Shown here one piece after another: positions 1 through 8,892 of a stretch of 35,423 nucleotides of DNA. The stretch is from Nitrospirae bacterium CG2_30_70_394 (lineage in GTDB: Bacteria > CG2-30-53-67 > CG2-30-70-394), in assembly GCA_001873295.1 (NCBI GenBank), contig MNYW01000152.1, positions 1-35,423 of the forward strand, read 5' to 3'. Under the pieces are notes generated by a model. It was not told where the DNA came from, ran no database searches, and saw only the letters and a program-made list of their open reading frames with translations. The translations under genes were made by a program, and so were the position numbers. Every line of letters starts with the position of its first letter. Positions within the stretch are counted from its first letter, which is position 1.

Positions 1-196
1 CCTGGCCGAGGCGACCCTCACCCTCCCCCATCCGCGGATGCTGGAGCGCCACTTCGTCCTCGTCCCACTCCTCCAGCTTCTGCCCCACGGCCGCCATCCG
101 GTGAGCGGCGAGCCCTTTGCGGCCGCCCTCGCCCGGTTGCCCGGCGATGGCGGCGTCCGGCCGTTGCTTCCCTTGGCCGCGGAGGTGGTCCGATGA
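1..196 (+). CDS. folK: 2-amino-4-hydroxy-6-hydroxymethyldihydropteridine pyrophosphokinase, C-terminal part
   Basis: The gene enters from the left edge and only about 64 C-terminal residues are visible. Read in frame 2 it contains LTLPHPRMLERHFVLVPL, the typical C-terminal HPPK signature (LPHPR...R.FVL.PL). HPPK transfers pyrophosphate from ATP to the hydroxymethyl-dihydropterin in folate synthesis in the cytosol. The stop TGA (194-196) overlaps the start ATG (193-195) of the deoxynucleoside kinase as ATGA, so the two are probably translationally coupled. Folate synthesis also appears elsewhere in the window (folE at 26319-26933). The identification rests on the short motif and the length of the tail; the catalytic N-terminal part is outside the window. 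Confidence 0.85.
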   Translation, partial: LAEATLTLPHPRMLERHFVLVPLLQLLPHGRHPVSGEPFAAALARLPGDGGVRPLLPLAAEVVR

Positions 197-831
197 AACG
201 GTACTTGGTGGTGGAAGGGCCCATCGGGGTGGGCAAGACGACCCTGGCGCGCAAGCTCGCTGATGCTCGCAACGCCCGCTTTATTGGCGAGCGCCTCGAC
301 GAAAACCCGCTCCTCGAGAGGTTCTACGAGGATCCCGCGGGCCACGCCTTCCAGACCCAGCTCTTCTTCCTCGCCTCGCGCTTTCGCCAGCAGCACCTCC
401 TGCGCCACCGCGACCTCCCCGAGGGGCCGTGTGTCTGCGACTACCTCCTCGCCAAGGATCGCCTCTTCGCCCACCTCAACCTCACCGGCGAGGAGCGCGA
501 CCTGTACGACCAGCTCTACGCCCTGCTCGCGCCGCAGGTGGTGCGCCCGGACCTGGTGGTCTACCTCCAGGCGACCACCGACGAGCTGCTCCATCGCATC
601 CAAGCGCGCGGGGTCGCCTACGAGCAGGGGATGGAACGCGCCTACCTCGACCAGGTGAACGAGGCGTACAAGCAGTACTTCTTCGACTACGCTTCGACGC
701 CGCTGTTGGTGATCAACACCACCGACATCAACTTCGTCGACCACCCCGACGACTTCGACGACATCCTCCGCCACATCGAGGAGTGCCCAAGCTCCACCCT
801 TTACTACCAGCCCCCGAGCTCACGCAGGTAG
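193..831 (+). CDS. deoxynucleoside kinase (deoxyadenosine/deoxyguanosine kinase family)
   Basis: This 212-residue protein is about the usual length for bacterial dAK/dGK enzymes, which phosphorylate deoxynucleosides for salvage. The P-loop GPIGVGKT is at residues 9-16. ERLDENPLLERFY around residues 33-45 and YLLAKDRLFA around residues 79-88 correspond to the substrate-binding Glu and the D-R motif of the family. The segment HRIQARGVAYEQGM looks like the arginine-containing LID. The start overlaps the folK stop (ATGA). It is convergent with pstB, with 171 nt between them and no clear terminator. Family assignment is strong; the exact nucleoside preference cannot be read from the sequence. Confidence 0.9.
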   Translation: MKRYLVVEGPIGVGKTTLARKLADARNARFIGERLDENPLLERFYEDPAGHAFQTQLFFLASRFRQQHLLRHRDLPEGPCVCDYLLAKDRLFAHLNLTGEERDLYDQLYALLAPQVVRPDLVVYLQATTDELLHRIQARGVAYEQGMERAYLDQVNEAYKQYFFDYASTPLLVINTTDINFVDHPDDFDDILRHIEECPSSTLYYQPPSSRR

Positions 832-1002
832 GCGGCGGCGCGGGCAGGCCGCGGCGGCCTGGGCGGAGGGAGGGCCGCCGGGCGGCGGAGTCGGGGCGGC
901 GGCGGAATCCCACGGGCGCAAGGGCTGGGCGGAGGGGCTCCTCGCGGGGGGGGGAGTGGGGCAAGGGCGGGTGCGCACCCCCACGGTGGCCCGCGTTGCC
1001 CG

Positions 1003-1767
1003 CTAACCGAACCGGCCGGTGATGTACTCGTCGGTCTCTTTGCGGCGCGGGTTCTGGAAGAGCTGGTCGGTGGGGCCGACCTCGATGAGGCGGCCGAGGT
1101 ACATGAAGGCGGTTTGGTCGGAGACCCTGGACGCCTGCTGCATGTTGTGGGTGACGATGACCACCGTGTACCGGCCGCGGAGCTGGTCGATGAGCTCTTC
1201 GATCTTTGCCGTGGCGATGGGATCCAGCGCCGAGCACGGTTCGTCCATGAGCAAGACCTCGGGCTCCACGGCGATCGCTCGGGCGATGCACAGGCGCTGC
1301 TGCTGGCCGCCGGAGAGGGCCGTGCCCGGTTCGGTGAGCTTGTCCGCTACCTCGTCCCAGAGGGCGGCCGCGCGCAGGGCCGCCTCGATTCGGTCGGCGA
1401 GCTCGGTGCGGCTGATCCGTCCCTGCAGGCGCAGGCCGTAGGCGACGTTGTCGGCGATCGACATGGGGAAGGGGGTGGGCTTTTGGAAGATCATCCCGAC
1501 CCGCTGGCGCAGGGTGAGGGCGGGGACCGCCGGGTCGAGGAGGTTGACGCCGTCCATCAGGACCTCGCCCTCGGCGCGGTGGCCGGGGTAGAGGTCGAAC
1601 ATCCGGTTGTAGCAGCGCAGGTGGGTCGACTTGCCGCAGCCGGACGGGCCGATGAAGGCGGTGACCTGGCCTGCAAGGATATCGAGGGTGTTGTCCTCCA
1701 GCGCCCGGTGGTCGCCGTAGTAGAAAGAGAGACCGCGCACCGCGATCTTGACCGCCGGCTTGTTCAT
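1003..1767 (-). CDS. pstB: phosphate ABC transporter ATP-binding protein PstB
   Basis: The 254-residue ATPase energises high-affinity phosphate import. Walker A is GPSGCGKST near residue 40, the signature is [16 protein letters not shown], and Walker B is [13 protein letters not shown], followed by a switch His (VTHNMQQA). The residue after GKST is His where PstB normally has a hydrophobic residue (GKSTHLR), a small peculiarity. The ATG (1765-1767) overlaps the pstA stop (TGATG), so it is translated as part of pstSCAB. No phoU follows; the next gene downstream is convergent. The start was chosen from the overlap and the standard N-terminus ([18 protein letters not shown]). Confidence 0.96.
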   Translation of the reverse strand: MNKPAVKIAVRGLSFYYGDHRALEDNTLDILAGQVTAFIGPSGCGKSTHLRCYNRMFDLYPGHRAEGEVLMDGVNLLDPAVPALTLRQRVGMIFQKPTPFPMSIADNVAYGLRLQGRISRTELADRIEAALRAAALWDEVADKLTEPGTALSGGQQQRLCIARAIAVEPEVLLMDEPCSALDPIATAKIEELIDQLRGRYTVVIVTHNMQQASRVSDQTAFMYLGRLIEVGPTDQLFQNPRRKETDEYITGRFG

Positions 1768-2606
1768 CACCCCCTCCCGTCGCGCAGGAGGAGGCGGGCG
1801 GTGATCGAGGCGGCGAGGACCGCGCCGGTGATCAGCAGCGCCGCACCCCAGGCGAGGCTCCGCCAGTCGTCGTAGGGCGACATGGCGTAGTTGAACAGGG
1901 TGACCGTGAGGTTGGCGGTGGGCTTGGCGAGCGAGCGCGTCCAATACGGCGAGTTGAGGGCGGTGAACAAAAGCGGCGCGGTCTCGCCGGCGACCCGGGC
2001 GGTCGCCAGCAGGATGCCGGTGATGAGCCCCGAGCGGGCGGCGCGGAAGAGGATCTCCACGGTCAGCCGCCACTGCGGCGAGCCGATGGCGAGGGCCGCC
2101 TCGCGCAGGGCGGTGGGCACCAGACCGAGCATCTCCTCGGTGGTCCGGGTGATGACCGGCACCATGAGGATGGCGAGCGACACCGCCCCGGCGTAGCCGG
2201 AAAAGTGGCCGAAGGGTTTCACTAGCAGGAGGTAGACGAAGACGCCGACGACGATCGACGGGGCGGAGACCAGGCAGTTGTTGACCAGTCGCACCGCCCC
2301 CGCCAGCCGCCCGCGCCCCACCTCGGCGAGGTAGGTACCGCAGGCGAGCCCCATGGGGATGGCGATCGCCGCGGCCAGCAGGGTCATCGCCAGGGTGCCG
2401 ACCAGCGCGTTCGCCAGCCCTCCGCCCGCCATCCCAGGCGGTGGGGGCAGCTTGGTGAAGAAGTCCCAGTTCAGGGCCATCGCCCCCTGGCGCGCCACGT
2501 CGGTGAGAATCCACAGGAGCATGGTGAGGCCGAGGGCGGCGGCGCCGCTGGCCAGCACCATCACCGCCCGGTTGGTGAGGCGGCGGCGGGTGAGGGGGTC
2601 GATCAT
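1767..2606 (-). CDS. pstA: phosphate ABC transporter permease PstA
   Basis: This is a 279-residue inner-membrane permease with about six hydrophobic segments, the usual PstA size. The EAA-type cytoplasmic loop is seen in [20 protein letters not shown], which contacts PstB. Further family-like stretches are [16 protein letters not shown] and [14 protein letters not shown]. The start ATG (2604-2606) overlaps the pstC stop as ATGA, and the stop overlaps pstB. This puts the three genes in one tightly coupled unit. A much longer upstream reading frame exists but simply runs antiparallel through pstC in another frame. The start [13 protein letters not shown] is therefore preferred. Confidence 0.95.
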   Translation of the reverse strand: MIDPLTRRRLTNRAVMVLASGAAALGLTMLLWILTDVARQGAMALNWDFFTKLPPPPGMAGGGLANALVGTLAMTLLAAAIAIPMGLACGTYLAEVGRGRLAGAVRLVNNCLVSAPSIVVGVFVYLLLVKPFGHFSGYAGAVSLAILMVPVITRTTEEMLGLVPTALREAALAIGSPQWRLTVEILFRAARSGLITGILLATARVAGETAPLLFTALNSPYWTRSLAKPTANLTVTLFNYAMSPYDDWRSLAWGAALLITGAVLAASITARLLLRDGRG

Positions 2607-3589
2607 CTCCCCCCCTGGCCGCGCTCCAGCCGGCGCAGCCAGAGCTGGAGCGCGCCGAGGATGAAAAAGGTGATGACGAACAGGATGAGGCCGAGCTCGA
2701 TGAGGGCGGCGAAATAGAGGTCGCCGTCCGCCTCGGTGAACTCGTTGGCCAGGGTCGAGGCGATGGAGTTGCCGGGGGCGAAGAGGGAGGCGGAGAGGCG
2801 GTGGGCGTTGCCGATCACGAAGGTGACCGCCATGGTCTCGCCGATCGCCCGGCCGAGGCCGAGGATCCCCGCGGCAAATAGCCCCTGGCGGCCATAGGGG
2901 AGCATCACGTCGCGCACCACCTCCCACGGCGTCGCCCCCATGCCGTAGGCGGATTCCTTGAGGGCCTGTGGCACCATCGCGAGCACGTCGCGGCTCACCG
3001 AGGCGATAAACGGGAGGATCATCAGGCCGAGGACTAGGCCGGCGGTGAGCATGCCGATCCCCATGGGTGGGCCGGCGACCAGGCGGCCCACGAGGGGCAG
3101 GCGGCCGGCGGTCGCCTGCAGCGCCGGCTGGACGTGGTCGGCCATGAGCGGGGCGAGGACGAACAGCCCCCACATGCCGTAGACGATGGAGGGGATCGCC
3201 GCGAGCAGCTCGATCGCCATGGCGAAGGGGGAGCGCAGAGGCGCCGGACAGATCTCCTCCAGAAAGAGGGCGACGCCGAGGGCCACCGGCAGGGCGACGG
3301 CGAGGGCGATGGCGGTGGAGAGCAGGGTGGAAACGATCGCGGTCAGGGCGCCGAACTGCGCGGTGACCGGGTTCCACGCGCTGCTGATCAGAAAGCGCCA
3401 GCCGAAGGCGTCGATCGACGGGCGCGCCGCCAGGGTGAGGAGGAGCCCCATCGCCAGCGCCAGGCCGAGGAGGCCGCAGGCGGCCGCCCGGGTGGTGGCG
3501 CGAAAGAGGCGATCACCCTGCCAGTAGGGGCGCGGCGATCGGGGAGGCGCGCCGGCCAATGCGGCCGGTGGGGTGGCGGACATTTCCAA
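2603..3589 (-). CDS. pstC: phosphate ABC transporter permease PstC
   Basis: This is a 328-residue multi-pass membrane permease that pairs with PstA. It has an N-terminal membrane anchor near residues 32-55. Its EAA loop is [20 protein letters not shown], and the family stretches [18 protein letters not shown] and [16 protein letters not shown] are present. The start may be Met1 (3589) or Met3; both lie after a short AG-poor leader. The stop overlaps pstA. Unusually, it is separated from pstS, normally the immediately preceding gene, by 378 nt of sequence with no convincing gene. Confidence 0.95.
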   Translation of the reverse strand: MEMSATPPAALAGAPPRSPRPYWQGDRLFRATTRAAACGLLGLALAMGLLLTLAARPSIDAFGWRFLISSAWNPVTAQFGALTAIVSTLLSTAIALAVALPVALGVALFLEEICPAPLRSPFAMAIELLAAIPSIVYGMWGLFVLAPLMADHVQPALQATAGRLPLVGRLVAGPPMGIGMLTAGLVLGLMILPFIASVSRDVLAMVPQALKESAYGMGATPWEVVRDVMLPYGRQGLFAAGILGLGRAIGETMAVTFVIGNAHRLSASLFAPGNSIASTLANEFTEADGDLYFAALIELGLILFVITFFILGALQLWLRRLERGQGGR

Positions 3590-3967
3590 GTGGGCCTAGG
3601 AGTCTGTGGGAGGTGGTCGATCGGCTGGAACGGTCAAGGGTGCGCGCGCCCAAACGAGGGTGCGGCTCCCGGAACAAGCCGGCCGCAAAGGAGCGCGCAT
3701 CGAGCAGCTGGGTGGTTGAGCGCCGGGGAGACGGAGGTCACGAAGGTCACCGCGGACTACCTTAGAAATCATCTCCGGTGGCTCCGTCGCCTCGGAAGTG
3801 CAAGCCACCTTCCAGGCTAAGCCGGCGTGACCGGATGGGGTGGACCGCACCCTCCGGCCCAGGATTCGCGCCCCTTTCCGTTCCTTCGCGTTCATTCGTG
3901 GCGCAATCGCAAAACCATCTTCCCATACCGTTCCTTAGCAAGACCGCCCGCAAGCCGACCAACTCCA
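3590..3967. other. 378-nt spacer between pstS and pstC
   Basis: No coding region here is convincing on either strand; open frames exist but show no family resemblance. On the plus strand, 3871-3901 is a degenerate ~10-nt tandem pattern (read on the minus strand CGAATGAACG then CGAAGGAACG), a kind of low-complexity repeat often seen between genes. A second short direct repeat, GGTCACGAA/GGTCACC, lies at about 3736-3750. I see no strong terminator. The spacer could hold an RNA-processing site or secondary promoter that lets pstS be expressed above the membrane and ATPase genes, but that is inference. Confidence 0.5.
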
Positions 3968-5011
3968 TTAGCGCGCAGGCCACACGGCCTGGCCGTTGGC
4001 GTCGCGGAGCTGGCTGCGCCACGTCCCCTCCACCTGCTCCACCACCGCCGCGGGCATCGGCACGTAGTCGAGGGCGAGGGCCTGGTCGCCGCCGTTGTGG
4101 TACGCCCACGCGAAGAAGGAGAGGATCGCCCGGGCGCGTTCCGGCTGCTCCTGAACCGTGTGCATGAGGATGAAGGAGGCGCCGGTGATCGGCCACGACC
4201 CCGCGCCCGGCTGGTCGGTGAGGACGACGTAGTAGTGGTCGGCGTGGGCCCAGTCCGCGTTCGCCGCCGCCTGTTGGAAAGAGTTGGCGGTGGGGGCGAC
4301 GAACTGGCCGTCGCGGTTTTTCAGCAGGCCGTAGGTCATGTGGTTTTGCAGGGCGTAGGCGTACTCCACGTAGCCGATCGCGCCGTTGACCCGCCCGACG
4401 AAGGCGGCCACCCCCTCGTTGCCCTTGCCGCCGAGCCCCACCGGCCAACTCACCGCCTTGTCGTTACCCACCTGCTTCGCCCACTCCGCGCTGACCTTGG
4501 CCAAATAGTGGGTGAAGATCCAGGTGGTGCCCGAGCCGTCGGCGCGGTGGACCACGGTGATCTCCTGGTCCGGCAGGGCGAGGTCGGGGTTGATGGCGGT
4601 GAGGCGCGGGTCGTTCCAGCGCTTCACCTCCCCGAGGAAGATCGCCGCCAGGGTGGCACCGTCGAGCTTGAGCTGGCCGGCCTCGACCCCCTGCAGGTGG
4701 ACCACCGGGACCACCCCGCCCATCACCATGGGGAACTGGAGCAGGCCGTGGTTGGCAAGCTCCGCCGGGGTGAGCGGCGCGTCGGAGGCACCGAAGTCGA
4801 TGGTGCGCGCCACGATCTGCTTCACCCCGCCGCCGGAGCCGATCGACTGGTAGTTGAGCTGCACGCCGGTCGCGGCCGCGTAGTCGTGCGCCCAGCGGCC
4901 ATAGATCGGGTAGGGGAAGGTGGCGCCGGCGCCGGTGATCGTGGTCGCCGCGGGCAGGGCGGCGGGCGCCAGGGTGGCGAGGGTGGCGAGGGCGACGAAC
5001 AGGTTGCGCAT
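3968..5011 (-). CDS. pstS: periplasmic phosphate-binding protein PstS
   Basis: The 347-residue protein is secreted by a Sec signal peptide (MRNLFVALATLATLAPAALPA, cleavage probably after an Ala near residue 21-22). The mature N-terminus TTITGAGATFPYPIYGRW is the hallmark of PstS. Other phosphate-binding stretches are QSIGSGGGVKQI, DFGASDAPL and VHRADGSGTTWIFTHYL. The start at 5011 was chosen because GGAGAG lies just upstream and the signal peptide begins there. A longer frame to 5065 adds only a charged leader. It binds phosphate for PstCAB. A possible Pho box lies about 75-90 nt upstream of the start. Confidence 0.96.
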   Translation of the reverse strand: MRNLFVALATLATLAPAALPAATTITGAGATFPYPIYGRWAHDYAAATGVQLNYQSIGSGGGVKQIVARTIDFGASDAPLTPAELANHGLLQFPMVMGGVVPVVHLQGVEAGQLKLDGATLAAIFLGEVKRWNDPRLTAINPDLALPDQEITVVHRADGSGTTWIFTHYLAKVSAEWAKQVGNDKAVSWPVGLGGKGNEGVAAFVGRVNGAIGYVEYAYALQNHMTYGLLKNRDGQFVAPTANSFQQAAANADWAHADHYYVVLTDQPGAGSWPITGASFILMHTVQEQPERARAILSFFAWAYHNGGDQALALDYVPMPAAVVEQVEGTWRSQLRDANGQAVWPAR

Positions 5012-5083
5012 GGTCTCTCCGGGTTGAGGTTCTCTTGGGTTGCGAGAAGGCTCGCCTTTCGCCATGGCGACCCGGTGGCGCCT

Positions 5084-5101
5084 GCGTCACAACCGTGTCA
5101 C
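5084..5101. promoter_or_regulatory. candidate Pho box upstream of pstS
   Basis: The plus strand reads GCGTCAC-aacc-GTGTCAC: two 7-nt direct repeats separated by 4 nt, an 11-nt period like the PhoB consensus CTGTCAT-N4-CTGTCAY. It lies 73-90 nt upstream of the pstS start. It points away from pstS and its spacer is not fully AT, so it is only a candidate. The position before a pst operon is what makes it plausible. Confidence 0.35.
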
Positions 5102-5174
5102 GCCGCCCGGGGGCCAGAGCCGGCGGCGGCGGGTGGCACAACACGCGGCACCCCCCTCGGCCACGCGCCGCCGC

Positions 5175-5447
5175 TCAGCCGCTCACCAAGACCCACACCC
5201 CGACGGCGATGAAGGCCACGCCGGCGATCGACGAGACGAGCTTCGGGTCGAGCCAGCGGCCGAGGAGCTGGCCGGCAAAGACCGCGATCGTGCAGCTGGC
5301 GACCAAGGCGAGGGCGGCGCCGAGAAAGACGGTGAACCGCCCGTTGCCCGGCTGGCTGGCGTAAAGCAGCGTCGCCACCTGGGTCTTGTCGGCGATCTCC
5401 GCCAGAAAGACGGTGGCAAAGACGGTGGCGAGGAGCTTGAGGTCCAT
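5175..5447 (-). CDS. half-size GDT1/UPF0016 (TMEM165-like) membrane protein
   Basis: This is a 90-residue protein with three likely membrane helices. The N-terminal stretch is LLATVFATVFLAEIADKTQVATLLYA. The family signature E-x-G-D-K/R-T/S appears here as EIADKT, with Ala instead of Gly. GDT1/TMEM165 proteins are cation (Mn2+/Ca2+ type) transporters. Full-length members carry two such repeats, whereas this one has a single repeat and would have to dimerise or pair with a second half-size protein not seen here. It lies between pstS and proA on the same strand. No clear ribosome-binding site precedes the ATG. Function in this organism is inferred from family only. Confidence 0.85.
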   Translation of the reverse strand: MDLKLLATVFATVFLAEIADKTQVATLLYASQPGNGRFTVFLGAALALVASCTIAVFAGQLLGRWLDPKLVSSIAGVAFIAVGVWVLVSG

Positions 5448-5568
5448 GGGGGGCCGGGGGAGGAGGGGGCGGCTGGGAGGTCGAGCGGACCGGGTCTTGA
5501 TTTACGCGGAGGAGGCGGGGGTTCGCCAGCAAGCGCCATCTCTCGGCCGGGGTCCGCTGGCCCTCGAT

Positions 5569-6840
5569 CTACGCGCGGAGCTGGCCGCTGCCTTGGATGG
5601 TGTACTTGGCGGTGGTGAGCTCTTCGAGCCCCATGGGGCCGCGGGCGTGGAGCTTGTTGGTAGAGATGCCGATCTCCGCGCCGAGGCCGAACTCGAAGCC
5701 GTCGGTGAAGCGGGTGGAGGCGTTGACGTAGACCGCCGCCGCGTCCACCTCGCGCAGGAAGCGGCGGGCGCGGTCGTAGTCGCGGGTGAGGATCGCCTCC
5801 GAGTGGCGCGAGCCGTGGGCGGCGATGTGCGCCAGTGCCTCATCCAGCGAGTCCACGATCCGCACCGAGCAGTCGAGGGAGAGCCACTCGGTGTCCCAGT
5901 CCGCGGGCTGCGCGGCGACAAGCAGCTCGCCCATCACCGGCGCGAGCAGGGTGCAACTGCGCTTGCAGCCGTGCAGACGGATGGCCGCGGTGCGCGCCGC
6001 CGGCGCGAAGCGCGCGAAGAAGGGCTCGGCGATGGCGACGTGGACGAGCAGGGTCTCGGTGGCGTTGCAGGTGGCGGGCCGCTGCGCCTTGGCGTTGAGG
6101 GCCACCCGCGCGGCCATCTCCAGATCGACGTAGCGATCGACATAGGTGTGGCACAGCCCCTTGTCGTGCTTGATCACCGGGATGGTGGAGGTCTCGGTGA
6201 CGAAGCGGATCAGCCCCGCGCCGCCGCGCGGGATGATCAGATCGACGCGGTCGTCCATCTTCAGCAGGCGCGCCACCAAAGCGCGGTCCGGGTCGTCGAC
6301 GAAGGTGACTGCCGCCGCCGGTAGCCCGGCCGCCGCCACCGCCGAAGCGAGGATGCGGGCGATGGCGCGGTTTGAGTGGATCGCTTCGGAGCCGCCGCGC
6401 AGGACCACCGCGTTGCCCGCCTTGAGGCAGAGGCCAGCGGCGTCGGCGGTGACGTTGGGGCGCGATTCGTAGATGATCCCCACCACCCCAATGGGGACGC
6501 GCACCCGGGCGATCTCCAGGCCGTTGGGGCGGACCGTGTGGTGGCTGATGGAGCCCACCGGGTCGGGGAGGGCGACGATCTGCCGGAGCCCCTCCGCCAT
6601 CTGGTCGATGCGGCCGCCGGTGAGCGCGAGGCGGTCGAGGAGCGGAGCGCTCAGCCCCGCCCGCTTCCCCGCGTCGAGGTCGAGGCGGTTGGCCTCCAGC
6701 AAGCCCTCACGGTCCGCCTCCAGCCCCGCGGCCATCCGGGTGAGGGCGTCGTCTTTCACCGCGGTCGGGGCAAAGGCGAGCAGGCGTGCGCTCGCGGCGG
6801 CGGCGGTGACCGCCGCGTCGAGGTCAAAGGGTGGGGTCAT
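5569..6840 (-). CDS. proA: gamma-glutamyl phosphate reductase
   Basis: This is a 423-residue NADPH-dependent reductase, the normal ProA length. It converts gamma-glutamyl phosphate to glutamate semialdehyde in proline synthesis. The catalytic Cys is Cys258 in QRPATCNATET. Other signatures are VGIIYESRPNVTADAAGLCLKAGN, LRGGSEAIHSN and the C-terminal GLGAEIGISTNKLHARGPMGLEEL. GGGAGAG-like purines lie just before the ATG at 6840. The open frame runs much further upstream, antiparallel to gpmI, but that extension has no family resemblance and is disregarded. It is divergent from gpmI with 147 nt between them. Confidence 0.97.
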   Translation of the reverse strand: MTPPFDLDAAVTAAAASARLLAFAPTAVKDDALTRMAAGLEADREGLLEANRLDLDAGKRAGLSAPLLDRLALTGGRIDQMAEGLRQIVALPDPVGSISHHTVRPNGLEIARVRVPIGVVGIIYESRPNVTADAAGLCLKAGNAVVLRGGSEAIHSNRAIARILASAVAAAGLPAAAVTFVDDPDRALVARLLKMDDRVDLIIPRGGAGLIRFVTETSTIPVIKHDKGLCHTYVDRYVDLEMAARVALNAKAQRPATCNATETLLVHVAIAEPFFARFAPAARTAAIRLHGCKRSCTLLAPVMGELLVAAQPADWDTEWLSLDCSVRIVDSLDEALAHIAAHGSRHSEAILTRDYDRARRFLREVDAAAVYVNASTRFTDGFEFGLGAEIGISTNKLHARGPMGLEELTTAKYTIQGSGQLRA

Positions 6841-6987
6841 GGGCTCTCCCGGAAGGGGTGGATCCGCGGGCGATTGTCGCCCAAAGGCGGGCGGGGCGCG
6901 ACCGGCCTCTCGCCTTGGGCGCGAGCGCGGCGTAGCGGCCGACCGGGGGCGGGTGACTGATCCGGCCGCCCTCCGTACCCTGCACCC

Positions 6988-8634
6988 ATGGACCTCGAAC
7001 CCCTTCGCCGCCACTTCGCCGGCCACCGTCCGCTCCTGCTCATCGTCCTCGACGGCTGGGGGATCGGCGCGCACCTTGAGTACGACGCGATCGCCCAGGC
7101 CGCCACCCCGGTGATGGATCGCCTGTGGGCGCAGTATCCGCACACGACCCTGATGACCTGCGGCTTCCACGTCGGCCTGCCGGGCCAGCGCGACCTCGGC
7201 GGCAGCGAGGTGGGCCACCTCACCATGGGGGCTGGAAGGATCCTCGATCAGGGGCCGACGCGGATCGTCAAGGCGATCGAGGATGGCTCGTTCTTCGCCA
7301 GCGAGGTCCTTGGCGAGATCATCGAGTGCGGCCGCGGCGGCCACACCGTGCACCTCTTGGGGTTGCTCTCCGACGGCAACATCCACTCGCACATCGCTCA
7401 CTTCGAGGTGGTGATCCGCCACGCGGACCGTTCGGGGGTGGCGCGCTTGCGCCTCCACGCCCTCCTCGATGGCCGTGACGTGGGGATCCAGTCGGCCCTC
7501 GACTACACGGCGCGCATCGAGGCCCTGTTTGGAAAGATCAACGCCAAGGGGGGCCGCGACTATCGCATCGCCTCGGGCGGCGGTCGTGAGCAGATCACCA
7601 TGGACCGTGACACCACCTGGCCGAAGGTGGCGGCGGGGTGGGCGTGTCACGCCCTCGGCGAGAGCCCGAACCGCTTCCCCTCCATCGCGGCGGCGATCCG
7701 CGCCTTCCGCGCGGCCACGCCGGCGATCATCGACCAGGACCTTCCCGGCTTCGTGATCGTCGACCCGGCGGGGCGCGCGGTGGGGCCGGTGGCGGATGGC
7801 GACGCGGTGCTGTGCATGAACTTCCGCGCCGACCGAGCGGTGGAGATCAGCCAGGCCTTCGAGCTCGACGACTTCTCCGGCTTCGACCGTGGCCGGCGGC
7901 CTGCCTGCCTGTACGCCGGGATGATGGTCTACGACGAGGACCACAACCTGCCGCGCAAGGTGGTGATGGGGCCGGCGCGGGTCGAGCGGCCCCTGGGCGA
8001 GCGGCTTGTCGAGTGGGGGCTTTCCCAGTTCCGCCTCGCCGAGACCCAGAAGTACCCGCACGTCACCTTCTTCTTCAACGGCGGCCGGCATGAACCCCTG
8101 GCGCCGGCGCGCGAGTCGTACGTCCTCATCGAGTCGGACAAGATCGACTCCTTCGCCAACGCCCCGGCGATGAAGGCGGTGGAGATCGCGGAGAGCGCCG
8201 AGAGGCTCGTCGCCGAAGGCCGGTTTGATTTCGGAATCCTCAACTTCGCGAACACCGACATGGTGGGCCATACGGGCGACTTCGCCGCGGCGAAGGTGGC
8301 GGCCACGGCGGTGGACACGGCGCTGGGGCGGGTCCTCGCGGCGGTGGAGCGGGCGGGTGGCGTGGCGTTGGTCCTTGCCGACCACGGCAACGCCGACGAG
8401 ATGGTGATCATCAACAAGCGCGGCGCGGCGGAGATCTCCACCAAACACTCCCTCAACCCGGTGCCGTGCATCTGTTTCGATCCGCAAGCCGAGCGTCCCT
8501 ACCACCTGCGCCAACCCGAGGGCGAGGAGGTGGCGGGGAGCACCCCGGGGCTTGGCCACGTGGCCGCCACCTGCTGTGTGATGCTCGGCCGGCCGGTCCC
8601 CGAGGGGTGGCTGCCGCCGCTGTTCGTGGAGTGA
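6988..8634 (+). CDS. gpmI: 2,3-bisphosphoglycerate-independent phosphoglycerate mutase
   Basis: This 548-residue protein is slightly longer than the usual ~510. It interconverts 3- and 2-phosphoglycerate in the cytosol using two Mn2+ ions. The metal-binding N-terminus LIVLDGWGIG contains Asp22. The nucleophilic Ser73 lies in GGSEVGHLTMGAGRI, where most family members have NSEVGH. The C-terminal metal site is VLADHGNADEM followed by KHSLNPVPCICF. The loop before the Ser is altered (GLPGQRDLGGSEVGH), so it belongs to a divergent clade. Core catalytic residues appear intact, so I expect an active enzyme. The start is the ATG before LEPLRRHFAGHRPLLLIVLDGW; upstream there is only a weak ribosome-binding site. 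Confidence 0.93.
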   Translation: MDLEPLRRHFAGHRPLLLIVLDGWGIGAHLEYDAIAQAATPVMDRLWAQYPHTTLMTCGFHVGLPGQRDLGGSEVGHLTMGAGRILDQGPTRIVKAIEDGSFFASEVLGEIIECGRGGHTVHLLGLLSDGNIHSHIAHFEVVIRHADRSGVARLRLHALLDGRDVGIQSALDYTARIEALFGKINAKGGRDYRIASGGGREQITMDRDTTWPKVAAGWACHALGESPNRFPSIAAAIRAFRAATPAIIDQDLPGFVIVDPAGRAVGPVADGDAVLCMNFRADRAVEISQAFELDDFSGFDRGRRPACLYAGMMVYDEDHNLPRKVVMGPARVERPLGERLVEWGLSQFRLAETQKYPHVTFFFNGGRHEPLAPARESYVLIESDKIDSFANAPAMKAVEIAESAERLVAEGRFDFGILNFANTDMVGHTGDFAAAKVAATAVDTALGRVLAAVERAGGVALVLADHGNADEMVIINKRGAAEISTKHSLNPVPCICFDPQAERPYHLRQPEGEEVAGSTPGLGHVAATCCVMLGRPVPEGWLPPLFVE

Positions 8635-8822
8635 GGGAGAGGGGTGGCGGCTTTAGTTTTCAACCCCGTCCCCCAGAGGCGCGGCGGGCGCAGAGGAGCG
8701 GCGGTGGTGGCTGGACATCGCGGTCAAGCGAAGAGCCACACCTCCATGCCACCCGCCATGGCGGATCGCGGTTGGCACCGCGCGTCGCGCGCCCTCCTTT
8801 CGTCGACCCACCTCCGTCTCTG

Positions 8823-8851
8823 CTCCTCGGTGTTGCAATCGTGATGCGTAC
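8823..8851 (+). repeat. 29-bp direct repeat, copy 1 (duplicated start region)
   Basis: The 29 bases beginning CTCCTCGGTGTTGCAATCG and ending ATGCGTAC occur here and again, identically, at 8893-8921, 70 nt apart. The second copy contains the start codon of the heptosyltransferase gene. The unit includes an ATG in both copies. The rest of 8635-8822 is GC-rich and I see nothing else in it. Confidence 0.95.
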
Positions 8852-8885
8852 TTCGGCATTGCATACGGCGAGCGTTGCCCGCTGA
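8844..8885 (+). CDS. possible 13-codon leader peptide created by repeat copy 1
   Basis: Repeat copy 1 carries the same ATG CGT AC as the real gene start. From there a 13-codon frame (MRTSALHTASVAR) runs to TGA at 8883-8885. It ends 28 nt before the heptosyltransferase ATG and is in another frame. If the duplicated region initiates translation, this mini-ORF is translated too. There is no independent evidence of expression and no recognisable peptide family. Confidence 0.25.
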   Translation: MRTSALHTASVAR

Positions 8886-8892
8886 GTCGCTT

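Noticed and set aside
832-1002. GC-rich hairpin near 856-873 (CAGGCCG-CGG-CGGCCTG) as terminator between dgk and pstB
   Set aside because: The stem is real but no T-run follows, and such GC dyads are common in this base composition.
3827-5212. 461-codon plus-strand open frame opposite pstS
   Set aside because: It is the antisense shadow of a well-conserved PstS; its translation is Arg/Gly/His-rich without family resemblance.
5569-8559. Very long minus-strand open frame continuing from proA through the gpmI region
   Set aside because: Only the part up to 6840 resembles ProA. The rest is antiparallel to gpmI, a clear conserved gene, and arises from high-GC codon bias.
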